DNA of 64,000 nucleotides from assembly GCF_036884655.1 (NCBI RefSeq), contig NC_088327.1:16509001-16573000 (forward strand), given 5' to 3'. This stretch comes from Musa acuminata AAA Group. Lineage: Eukaryota > Streptophyta > Magnoliopsida > Zingiberales > Musaceae. This document shows positions 22,610 through 33,322 of this stretch, one piece after another. The first letter of the stretch is position 1; each line of letters opens with the position of its first letter. The notes beneath the pieces were generated by a model. The model was not told the origin of the DNA. It did not search any database and worked only from the letters and a program-made list of their open reading frames with translations. The translations under genes and the position numbers were made by a program.

Positions 22610-25600
22610 ATGGCAAAGCATCGTGGCGAATCCAGCAAGACGGGGCAAGCCGGACCCTTGCCCCAAGCAGCCGCAGGTGGGCTGCATGTGCACACTCGCT
22701 CTTATGCTGTTGGAGCCGCTCAAGAGGAGCACAGCAGCGAACATGATGAGCGAGAAGTTGGCTACTCTCCATGAGCGGAGGAGGCGCAATCTGGAGCGCC
22801 AACTGGGAAAAAGAGTCACAAGGAGAGACTCACAACGGCAGAAACCCGCCTGGATGTTCTTGAAGCGAGCGTGGAGGAACTCTACCATGGCCAACAAAGG
22901 CTTGTTGGGGTAGAGAGCTCGCAAGAGGAAGCGGAGTCCAAGATCGACAAGGTCGAGGCCCTAGTCGACCGACTGTCTGATGACACCAAAGACTCCGTGC
23001 AACATTTACAGGATGTTGTGGCGGAACTCACTTCAAAGGTGGCCATGCTCACAAGAGCACTAAATGCGGGAGGAAGCAACACCCGCGTTGCACCACCACA
23101 AAACTTGAGGGCACCCGAGCCTCATGGTTATGGAGGGCCCAGAGATGCCAAAGAGCTTGAGAATTTTCTGTTCGACATGGAACAATACTTTCGAGCTACG
23201 AGGCCCGATTCTGAAGATACCAAAGTTTTTATAGCAACAATGTATCTGAACGGAGATGCGAAACTTTGGTGGTGAACCCGTTGGGAGGAGATCCAACAAG
23301 GTCGGTGTCGGGTTGACACATGGGAAGACTTGAAGCGGGAGTTGAGAACTTAGTTCCTACCTGAGAACACAGAGTTCGTCGCAAGAAGGAAGTTGAGACA
23401 ACTCCGCCAGAGTTCCACCATTCGAGACTATGTGAAACAATTTTCTGCACTAATGCTGGACATATAGGACATGTCCGAGAAGGACAAGTTGTTCAGCTTC
23501 CTCGATGGTTTGAAGCCATGGGCTCAACAGGAACGTCACCGATGTGGTCGGGGCAATTGCTACTGCAGAAAGGCTCACCGACTTTGTTTCCTCCGAAGAC
23601 CTAGGGAGAAGGAAACAATCTTCAGGCAATCGCCCTCCAAAACATTCTCAAGGGAAGAGCTCGAGGGCGAACAAAAGAAGAAGAGTTCACATAAAGGGCC
23701 AAGCCCGAAAGGCAAGGCCTCGAAACTTGGCGGATACTTCTTGTGTGGAGGACCACACATGGTGAGGGAGTGCCCACAAAAACAGGCACTCAATGCGCTA
23801 ACAACTTCCATCCACCCTCCCAAATCGGACAAGGGCAAGGCTGTCGCCCTTAGTTCGAGTAGTTCTGAAGCCAGCAGCGACGATGAGGAGTCGCAAGGAC
23901 CCCGGATGGGAGCCATGCGTTTGTTGAACGCCATGCGGGGTCAAGTGGGGGAGAACCCGAAGACAAGGCAACAAAAAGCAGGAAGTGGCGAGCTAATGTA
24001 TGTTGACATCAAGCTCAATTGTCAAACAACTCGTGCAATGATGGACACGGGCGCTACCCACAACTTTATAGCCGATCGAGAAGCAAAGCGACTTGGGTTG
24101 ATCTTGGAGAAGAGCCCAAGTCGAATGAAGGCGGTGAACTCGGAGGCCAGGCGAATCTCCGGGTTGGCGAAGGGAGTCCCCATCAAAATCGGGACATGGA
24201 GCGGGAACACCAACATGATGGCAGTGCCATTGGATGACTTCCAAGTGATTCTTGGAATGGAGTTTATGCACGCGGCGAAGTTGGTGCCAATGTCGTTCTT
24301 GAACTCCCTATGTGTGATGGGAGGCGACGATCCCTGCGTGGTTCCTATCTCTCGGAGAGGAACCAAGGAACCGCAACATATATCGGCGTTGCAACTAAAG
24401 AAAGGGGTGCGAAAAGGTGAATTAACCTTCGTGGCTGCGATGAAGCTAGAGCCACTTGACGAGAAGGCCATTCAAGAACCTATTGTGGTGGCGAACGTCC
24501 TGAAAGAGTTCAATGACGTTATGCCACCCGAGTTTCCGAAGACTCTTCCACCACGCAGGGGCGTGGATCACAACATCTAGCTGGAGCCAGGAGTGAAGCC
24601 TCCAGCGAGACCACCCTACCGCATGCCCCCGCCAGAGTTTGCAGAACTCAGGAAGCAGTTAGGTGAACTGCTAAGTGGTGGTCTCATCCGCAGCTCTAAA
24701 GCACCTTTTGGAGCTCCGGTTCTCTTATAGAAGAAACAAGATGGGAGCCTTCGATTTTGCGTCGACTATCGAGCCCTCAACAAAGTGACAGTGAAGAACA
24801 AGTATCCCATCCCGCTCATTGCGGACTTGTTCGACCAATTGGGCAAAGCCAAGTATTTCTCAAAACTCGACCTTCGGTCGGGGTATTGGCAGGTGCGCAT
24901 TGCTGACCAGGTATGGAGCGTTTGAGTTCTTGGTGATGCCTTTCGGCTTAACCAACGCTCCGGCCACGTTCTGCACTCTCATGAACCAGCTATTCAAGGA
25001 GTATTTGGATATGTTCGTAGTCGTCTACTTGGACGATATCGTCGTCTACAGTCAAACGCTCGAGGAGCACGTCAAACACCTTCGGACAATTTTCAAGGTT
25101 CTCAGGGAGAACACTTTGTTCGTGAAAAGGGAGAAATGCTACTTTGCTCAAACTGAGATCTTATTCTTGGGACATCGAATCGGTGATGGCTCCATTCGGT
25201 TGATAAGTCGAAGGTGCAAACGGTTGCGGAATGACGAACTCCAAAGAAGGTGCTAGAGTTGAGATCCTTCCTTGGTTTCGTCAACTATTATCGACGCTTC
25301 ATAGCGGGATATTCGAAGCGTGCAAACCCACTGACGGAGTTGCTGAAGAAGGAGCAGCCTTGGAAGTGGTCTGACAAATATGAAATAGCATTCCAAGATC
25401 TGAAGGCTACTGTTATGGAAGAACCAGTGCTCAAATTGCCAGACTATGGGGAGCCTTTTGAAGTCCATACAGATGCTTCGGACTTCGCTATTGGGGGAGT
25501 ACTCATGCAGGAGGGTCATCCGGTGGCCTACGAGAGCCGCAAACTCAACAAGACCGAGCGGCGGTATCCAGTGCATGAGAAGGAGATGACAGCGGTGATC

Positions 25601-27334
25601 CACTGTTTACGAGTTTGGCGATACTATCTCCTCGGATCGCGATTTCTGCTGAGGACGGACAACATTGCTCTGAGCTATTTCCAAACTCAAAAGAAGCTCT
25701 CCCCAAAGCAGGCGCGTTGGCAGGACTTCCTTGCTGAATTTGATATGGCAATGGAGTATAAGCCTGGGAAGGCAAATGTTGTGGCCGATGCATTGAGTCG
25801 GAAAGTGGAGCGTGTGAATGCCGCACAATTGGAGGGCGGAGGCCAAGCAAGTCAGTTGCACTCCAACTTCCTTTCCAGGATCAGGGATGGACTGTATAGT
25901 GACCCCCAAGCAGTTATCCTGATGCAGCTCATCAAAGAAGGCAAGGCACGACGATTTTGGGTCCAGGAGGGACTCGTTTACACAAAAGGGAATAGGGTTT
26001 ATGTTCCCCGAGTAGACAATTTGAGGCGTGAACTCTTAAAAGAGTGTCACGATTCCCTTTGGGCTGGACACCCAAGCATGCACAAAACGTTGGCTCTCGT
26101 GGAGAGGGCCTTCTACTGGCCAAAGATGGGGACTGATGTGGAGGAATATGTTCGAACATGCGTTACTTGCCAACAAGACAAGGTGGAGCAGCGGAAGCCG
26201 ATGGGACTTTTGGAGCCGTTGCCCGTACCAGAAAGGCCGTGGGAGAGCATTTCCTTGGACTTCATATCAAGCTTGCCACTTGTAGGGAGACTCGGATCGA
26301 TACTCGTGGTGGTTGATCAGTTTTCAAAGTATGCAACTTTCATTACTGCTCCCCTACACTGTTCAGCAGAGGAGGCGGCCAAGCTGATGATGAAGGATGT
26401 GGTGAAGTATTGGGGAGTCCCGCACAATATCATTAGTGATCGAGACGCTCGGTTCCTGGGACGATTCTGGACCGAGCTATTCAAATTGTTGGGGTCAAAG
26501 TTATACTTCTCTACAAGCCTCCACCCTCAGACGGATGGCCGGACTGAAAGGATAAACTCGCTCCTGGAGCAATATCTTCGGCACTACGTGAGTGCCAACC
26601 AACGAGATTGGGTGAAGCTGTTGGACATTGCCCAATTCTCCTACAACTTGCAGCGGAGCTCTGCATCCAACAAGAGCCCCTTCGAGATCATTACCGGACA
26701 ACAACTATCGACTCCGCACACCATGGCCATTGGGTATACTGGGAGTAGTCCGTCAGCCTACCATTTCGCAAAGGAGTGGCATCGAAATGCAGATATTGCG
26801 CGGGCTTACTTGGAGAAGGCGGCAAAAAGGATGAAGAAGTGGGCAGACTTGGCAAGGCGACCGCAAGAGTTCAAAGTTGGCGATTTGGTGTTGGTAAAGC
26901 TCCAACCAGCATCACTCCAATTCTTTAGGAACAAAGTCCTCAAAGGATTGGTGCGCAAGTATGAAGGGCCCTTCCCAATTATCAGCAGGGTAGGCAACGT
27001 CTCTTACAAGTTGCAGCTGCCGGCGTGGTTCAAAATTCACAACGTTCTTCACGCCAGCAACCTAAAAGCCTACCACTCGGATCCGCATGATGCTTCCCAA
27101 AGTGTTCCAACTCGGCTACCTCCCGTTACAGCCTCCTACGAGAAGCGAGTTGAAACCATTCTGGCGGACCGCAAGATAAAGCTACCCAACGGAGCTGAGC
27201 AGACAGAGTACTTGGTGAAGTGGCGAAAGCTTCCCCGAACTGAAGCCAGTTGGGAGCCTGAAGATGCCCTGCGACATGAAGAAGAGATCATCGACAACTA
27301 CCAACAAGCGTCGACGAGGGCGTCGACAGTTTAG
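22610..27334 (+). pseudogene. Element C gag-pol polyprotein, broken by stops and frameshifts
   Basis: Starts at the first in-frame ATG after the primer site (22610). Gag has a predicted coiled coil (about 22840-23060), the retrotransposon capsid domain (23130-23530) and a degenerate zinc knuckle (CGGPHMVRECP, about 23740). Protease carries DTGATHNF (about 24040). Reverse transcriptase spans 24600-25250 with YLDDIVVYS at 25027. RNase H is at 25430-25800 (VHTDAS, ADALSRK). Integrase is at 26030-26600 with an H-H-C-C finger ([19 protein letters not shown]) and a core with [11 protein letters not shown] and TERIN. A chromodomain closes the protein at about 27140-27310. In-frame stops lie at 22772, 23273, 23351, 23465, 24578 and 24728. 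A deletion of roughly a dozen codons shifts the frame near 24910, and another shift plus a TGA (25232) lies near 25200. The last 694 codons (25250-27334) are open. Confidence 0.93.
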
Positions 27335-27345
27335 GTGGGGGAGAA
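27333..27345 (+). other. Polypurine tract of element C
   Basis: AGGTGGGGGAGAA directly before the 3' LTR and overlapping the gag-pol stop, the standard plus-strand primer position. Confidence 0.85.
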
Positions 27346-28078
27346 TGTCACGAACGGTCGTCGCGCACGCGCAACAACTTCGTTCAACGAACCGTTCGTC
27401 GCTCTCATCTACATGTACAGTTACTTGGCAGCCTGTTTTGCCTTAGTTTTGAGTCATTTTCTTGTAAACATGTAAGTTCGAACAAGCTGCAGCGTTACAA
27501 AGCGACCGCTCACCGAACCGAGCAAAACAGCCCCAAAACAGCTCTGTTTTCGTGTGCCGCGAGCTAATTTCTGGAATCTGCCTCCGCTCACCAAAACGTC
27601 AACCATCTCAGCCCCTTTGAACCCCCCGAGTGGCACAGGGCTGGATGGGGCTTCGGTATAGTACCAAGCGTTGAACACTCATTCGCAAGTTCGCACGTTG
27701 CCTTGACGGGAACTTGTTGTCGCACCCGGGACTCGATGAGCAGCTGTTTGTGGGCTTGCAGCTGTTCGTTCAACCTTCTAAAGCCCTTGTTTTCCCCCTC
27801 TCCCTCTTTTCTCTTGTGCACGCAAGGTGCTCGCTGAATTGCTTGTAAAGCTTCCCCTCTTTTCGCGAGACGTCGGGACTTGTCCGTCGCTCGTTCTTTC
27901 GAACTAATCAACTTTCTCTTTTACAGGTCCTTCGGGACCTGCGAGAGGTTACAAATGGGCTGATCTTTGTGGAGCAATATCGCAAGGGCGAAGCGCGACT
28001 TAGGCAATGCAAGCTAAGTTCGCGTCTTGGCCGCAAGGGTGCCTCACGCCTTAGGCAATTCCAACTAAGGCCGTGACA
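27346..28078 (+). repeat. Element C 3' LTR
   Basis: Direct repeat of 21814-22548 with scattered substitutions and a few single-base indels. Ends GGCCGTGACA. Carries the same cUUCGg hairpin at 27924-27941. Confidence 0.92.
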
Positions 28079-28166
28079 ATATGGGGGTTGTGTACCACCA
28101 AGAGGAAATTCCGAGTGCAAATACCATTGAGTCCCATGGGGGACTTGATTATACAAAGGTATGATC

Positions 28167-28335
28167 GAAGTGGTTAGAGAGTTAGACTGCTCCAAAGCTC
28201 ATATTCGCTTAAGGGAGTCTGGCAAGTCAGAGGACAAGGCCGAGTAAGCGAAGCGGCTGGAGAGTTGGACTGCTCCAAAGCTCATATTCGTTTAAGGGAG
28301 CCTGGCAAGTCAGAGGACAAGGCCGAGTAAGTGAA
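28167..28335 (+). repeat. 83-base tandem duplication inside element B
   Basis: Two adjacent copies (28167-28249 and about 28250-28335) beginning GAAG(T/C)GG and sharing CTGCTCCAAAGCTCATATTCG and GGCAAGTCAGAGGACAAGG. They differ at a few sites only. No coding potential recognised. Confidence 0.85.
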
Positions 28336-28996
28336 CGTTGCTACCAAGGAAGCTAAGGAGAATAGAATCGACGCAAGCCCTACAACATGATGGCGGAGGC
28401 CATACATTAAAGTTGCAGTCTGTCTTTCCATCGATCAAGGGAAATTGCTCGAAGAAAACAGAGGTGAAGCAGGTGGTTGAAATGGGCGAGGAAGCAATGA
28501 CGAGTCCAGAGGGACCTAGCTACCCAAAACCAAGTATCGGTTAGAATGGAGGTAGACTCAAATGAGTGTCATAGTGTCGCTGAGGCAGATCTACCGATCG
28601 CAAAGAAAGGGATGCAGATGTGAGGCGACGGATAGTAAGGCCATGGGCATGGCAACGCCATGGTACCGCAGACGTGGGACTTTCATGGAGTCATCGATCC
28701 CTTGCTCTCATGAAGGGAGAGCGCTTGGTCGTAAAAAGGGCTGAGGAGGTGGAGAATGCAGAGGCAAACTCCAAGTACCGAGATAAGGCTAAAGGGCATA
28801 GGCCAGGAAACTTCGTAAGAACAGTGTCAACGAGCTTCTCATCAAGATAGCGAAAGTGGAGGACTTCAGGTCGATGCAAGAGTGCTCAACCAAGGAACGA
28901 AGTAGACAATACGCGGTGTTATACCTTTGCTCCTCGGAGGAGTAGGCTGCAGAGATGATGGAGAAGACGGTACAATCCTAGAGGCGACCAAAACTA

Positions 28997-29279
28997 TGTC
29001 ATGTGGGCACTTGTGGGGATTTCGATCAATAGTAACCCATTTTGGACCTTTTGTTGTGTGATCGTTTAGAGTTTGTGAAGTCTATGTTTGTAATTTGTAT
29101 TGGCTATAAAATGTTTGCTAAAATAGTTGCTTGTGGATCATGAGTGAAACACTTTCTCTAATTTGTTTTCTCTTTTGTAGGTCCTAAGGGACCATAGGAG
29201 GTTTCGGGGAGGCTGGCCTTTGCGGACGGATACGCAAGGGTGCCGCACGACTTAGACAAAACCAGCTAAGTTCATGACA
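28997..29279 (+). repeat. Element B 3' LTR, 5'-truncated
   Basis: Matches 19563-19844 from TGTCATGTGGGCAC onwards. The first 167 bases of the LTR are absent and no polypurine tract precedes the junction, so a deletion removed both. It contains the hairpin GGTCC-TAAG-GGACC at 29180-29193, the equivalent of the element C hairpin. Confidence 0.82.
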
Positions 29280-29495
29280 ACTAGGTAGAGGTAGTTGGAT
29301 TTTATTTTTGAGTTGACATCACTATATTTCTCAATAAAGTCTATGGCTACTTTTGATTTATATTTTGATGAATAAATGAGTTATAATAAATATTTATAAT
29401 TTATGCATATTAATAAATTAATATTTATTTATTTGGCTCTTGTTGTACATATGAAAAGATGTAATCCTATGAAAAAAAGAATCCAGGATGTGACA
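29280..29495 (+). repeat. Old solo LTR, piece 3 of 3
   Basis: Resumes with CTAGGTAGAGGTAG where piece 2 stopped and ends AATCCAGGATGTGACA, the inverted form of A's LTR start. With pieces 1 and 2 it adds up to about 1.97 kb, close to A's 2.07-kb LTRs. The next five bases, ACTAT, pair with ACTGT at 8884-8888 as the target duplication. Confidence 0.78.
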
Positions 29496-32110
29496 ACTAT
29501 GATCATATATATTAAGGTGGAGATTCCGGTAAAAACTGAATTCCTTTGCTTCCAAGTAAATTGCTGTTTCTCTTCCTGTCTTACTAATGCTCTTTATGGT
29601 TGCATTTGGCTCAGGATTAAGAAGGTTCAACCAGTTGGTTATTGGTTTAACTGCGAAACACTTGAGAGTCTAGAAGGTGTAACTTAACTTGGTCAGATAC
29701 CAGATTCAGATAATTTTACTTCTTTTTGACTCTGAATTAATGCAATCTAAGACTGGGATATAGGTTTCCGTTGGAAGCAATGGTATATTCTTGGCCATCT
29801 GTTTGACTATGATGCTTGATATATTAATCTTTATCCTTATTATCTCAATTATGTGATGGCAGGAATGAAGAAGACAATGCTGAAAGTACTCCATATATCT
29901 GACTTTTTATCTGCGGTCAGAGAAAGGGACCTAGAAAGTCACTTGTCCAAGGGGAAGGTTGGTTTAAGCTTTTTTACTTTATAATTTTCTGTAAAGTGGT
30001 CTTCACAGCTCAATTTGTTAGGTTGCTCGTTGTCATCTAGTTGTTGAACTTCGTACATGTGCCTCTTGTAGTTCTGCATGTGACCATGAATACCGATGAA
30101 GATATAGACTGTTTTATCAATTATTTCAATCACTCGATTGTGAAAGGCCACAAATGACAGTGAAAAAGGTATGACTGCTTCACAGTCATAACTGTTAACA
30201 GTGAAAAAGATGAGTTCATCAATGTCTCAACTCAACTTGGACATTTACTTAATAATGACCAGCCTCAATTTTTCGAGGCATCAGATCAGTTTAACATAGC
30301 AAAAATTAAACTAAATAACAGTATCACCTTCAACTTTTACAACTAACCAACGAACACTGCCAGTTCATAGTCCATTGGACTTAATAATACCTCGGTTGTG
30401 GTAATCGGTGAAGGCTACTTGCCATGCCTTAATATTTGTGTTCTCTAAGTCTAATATTCTTCGGTAGATGTTTTTTTGTCCCTTTGGTTATTAGGCTGTG
30501 ATTCTTGCTGTTCTTCTCTGTTTTGTGGTCCTCAGCAACCTATTCTCCACCATTCTCCTTCTTCATGTATGGTGAGTTGCTCGATTTGGGAAAAGGCAAA
30601 TCTAAAGAGACACTATTTCCTGTTTCTTTTCAGTCGGTGAGATGACATTCACAAACATTTATATGTAGAAAGTACCTCGGTGTATAAGTACTTGATAGTT
30701 AGTTTTTTTTTTCTAAATTTGATTTAACTGTTCTCTACTGGTTATGGCCATCTGCTCCTGACCCTATGCAGCATTAATCCTAGTCATGACTTTAGAAGGT
30801 TTTGCGGTCTGTGATGATTATGCGGTTGCTATCGTTGATCTTCGAGAAGTTGTTATTGTGGTGATGGCTGTGAATACCTTATGAAATTAGGTAAAGAAGA
30901 GAACAGTCTAGATCACCTTGTTCTCCAGATAGAAGCCGAGAGAAAGAGCAGACAATAGGCCTCGGTCTGATGGCTATGATAGGTAAATTTGGTCTTTTTT
31001 TTTTCCTAAACCAGGTTGTCAATCTGGCTGGCATTGCTGTTCAATTATCTTGTTCTTTGAGTTTTTAATTCTTCCAATCTGTCTACTGCACTTTTGCGTT
31101 TTGTGCTTATCATTATTAAAGATTGTAGACTATTTTTAGACTGTAGAAGAAATAGGGAAACTCATGAACGATGTTTTTACTGTGGCTATAAAGAGTTTGT
31201 TTTTTGATCTGTACAGGCAGCTTCTTGATATCATAATCGATGGGATGATGCCAGTCTCCGTAATCACAGAATGAAACTGTTGTTGGAATTTGAAATTTAT
31301 AAAGGACAGCTACTTGCGGCCATCTATCGCTTGTCTGTTGGAACGCCGAGCGATGGAGAGGATGCCCGAGGACGACGCTTTGGCCATTGTGGTCGGGTGC
31401 CTGCCATGTGGTGCAGACCTTTCCGGTTCCTCCTGTGCCCCATGCTGCGCGTCGTGGTATGGTATCTTCGTACCTCAACGTACCCTTCATCCCATACCCC
31501 GCTGCACCAAGCACTGGTTCTGAGGTGGGAGGAGATAGATAGCCCACAGGAAATTAGAGCCAGTGAGAACCGTGTTGGTTGTAAGTTAGGCAGTATGGTG
31601 GTACATGATAACTCAGTACTGTTGCACTGTGCAATCTGAAAGTTTTCTTTTTCCCAGAGCGTTCTTGGACATTGAGGCTGGGGTGGCATACGCTAGATGC
31701 CACTGTGACTGGCCCTTGTACCTGCAGGACCTCGTGAAGGTTTGGCACAAGCAAAATGGAGTTCGTACCCATCACTTCAGGATTGCAAGACCACAGCAAG
31801 GATGAGAAGAGGTACCGTCCTATTACAGTTCTGTGAAATTTTTTTCTCATGCCAAATGCTTTAAAGCATCTCAACCAATGCTTAAGATCAGCTTAAAGCC
31901 ATGGTCATATACTGATGGACTGGATTCGTCAGTAAATGAGAGAGAAAAAGAGTCCTGTGGCAAGGTATGGAATTCACTGATTCCCGGACAGGAGGAGTCA
32001 CAGGTGTCTGTTTGAGTTGTGTCCAGGAATGAGGACTGTGGCCGTAATCTGATCTTACTTGAGTTACTATTTGAAATTCAGGCCTAGAATTGAAAGAATC
32101 GAGTTGCATA
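29496..32110 (+). other. Possible 3' part of an unrecognised spliced transcript
   Basis: Several blocks have good acceptor and donor sites on the plus strand: 29863-29957 (CAG before, GTTGGT after), 30536-30571 (CAG before, GTGAGT after), 30772-30890 (TGCAG before, GTAAAG after) and one from 31217 (TACAG before). Joined, they hit a stop soon after the second block, so no long protein results. One frame of the first block reads MKKTMLKVLHISDFLSAV, which I cannot assign. GC-richer sequence at 31300-31810 is open in several frames on both strands but matches no family I know. It could be a long non-coding RNA, the tail of a gene with 3'-UTR introns, or a decayed gene. Confidence 0.3.
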
Positions 32111-32403
32111 TATCGAACTTGGTCCCTAACTTACAAACTTAAACTACTAAAACTCTTTTGAGTCTGATTGAAATTTTATCAACTCTAATTAGTTTGGTTT
32201 AAACTCATCATTATTTGATATTATTAGTATCGTGGACAATTTGATCCGAACAAATCAAAATAAATAAACAAGATAAGATTGATTAGTGAAGGTATAAAGA
32301 TCAGTTGCATATGAATAGAAGATGTTCAAATAAAATGATGGACTAAAAGAATAATTCTATTATATAGTAAATATATCGATCTAATTTAGACTCATCATCA
32401 TTT

Positions 32404-32406
<3 letters not shown>

Positions 32407-32443
<37 letters not shown>
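32407..32443. repeat. (AT)n microsatellite
   Basis: AT dinucleotide run of about 37 bases. Confidence 0.95.
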
Positions 32444-32445
<2 letters not shown>

Positions 32446-33249
32446 ATAAATGATGATGATGAGATTTGATAAAAAAAATAAAATAGTTTATTTTTAAAAA
32501 AATTTACGTTATTTTACTAATTTGAAAAATTTTATAAGATCATTTTTAATTATGTGAAAAGATTATTTTATCTTTTCTTTTGTCAGATTCATTGTTGTTG
32601 TCGTTTCTGATGATCTCGTCGACTTAGTTGTTGCATATCTCGCTTGCGATCGATGTCAAGGGAAGAGGACGGTTTTACAAGCAGCAATGATGAGTTGTTG
32701 GGGACGAAGGGGGTCGTCATGCAATGGTTGATAATGATCATTAAAAAAATATTATTTTTAAATTTTTTTAAAGTAAAAACGTTCTAGGAAAAGTTTTAAA
32801 AATTATAATTTTTAAAAAAAAATTTGCCCAAAGTCTTAGGCTAAATAATTGGCATCTTCGTATTCTCATGAACTCGCACGGTATCTGCAGTGGGTGCGTG
32901 CACGAGTTTCTTTAGGACAAGAAGCGAGTCAAGTAGTTGGCTGACATGACCCGAGTTGAAGACGCCGAGGCTGGGGAACAACAACCAACGATGTGGTCAC
33001 CGAAGCCCGAGCCGGAAAGGCATCGTCAGGCGGCCACATGTTCACGTGGTCGTGGTGGGCGCCCGCTCGCTCGCTCGCGCGGCCGAGCGGTCGCAGGGCA
33101 TCCGACGTTGGTGTCGCCTTCCGCTTGTCGGTTGCGCCTCCTTTTCAGGTTCCTTTTCGTTGGTTTGTGATGATGATTCCACCTTTTCCCTCTCTCTGCC
33201 CCATCTATTTTAGCCCTCTGTTGCTAGTTATTTAAGGACAAAGCGAAGT

Positions 33250-33251
<2 letters not shown>

Positions 33252-33292
<41 letters not shown>

Positions 33293-33322
33293 AGCTGGAA
33301 AGATCGAGAGAGAGAGAGAGAG
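33252..33322. repeat. (CT)n then (GA)n microsatellites
   Basis: A CT run (33252-33288) and, after 16 bases, a GA run (about 33305-33322). The two are complementary and could pair as a hairpin. Confidence 0.9.

Larger units (their letters stand above)
21814..28078 (+). mobile_element. Element C: chromodomain Ty3/gypsy retrotransposon (chromovirus)
   Basis: A 6.27-kb element with 735- and 733-base LTRs, perfect iMet primer site, polypurine tract and a single-frame gag-pol broken by point stops and small indels. It is flanked by ATAT on both sides (21810-21813 and 28079-28082), a possible 4-base target duplication, and lies inside element B. The C-terminal chromodomain and compact gag-pol fit chromoviruses. 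The Galadriel clade (which includes the Musa element called monkey) or Reina clade are candidates, which I cannot decide without alignment. Confidence 0.92.
19396..29279 (+). mobile_element. Element B: non-coding LTR retrotransposon relic hosting element C
   Basis: Bounded by TGTCACGAAC and GTTCATGACA, near-perfect inverted ends. It has a 449-base left LTR, a tRNA-iMet primer site, an internal region of about 2.9 kb once element C is removed, and a 5'-truncated right LTR. I find no gag or pol motif in the internal parts (19859-21813 and 28079-28996); short ORFs there match nothing I know. Flanking bases (ATTA before, ACTA after) could be a 4-base target duplication with one change. I infer a non-autonomous element moved by proteins of a related family, probably that of element C. 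Confidence 0.75.

Noticed and set aside
21611..22924. Minus-strand ORFs in the element C 5' LTR and gag
   Set aside because: Nearly the same reading frames appear in the 3' LTR (27454-27911), and the others are antisense shadows of gag. No domain.
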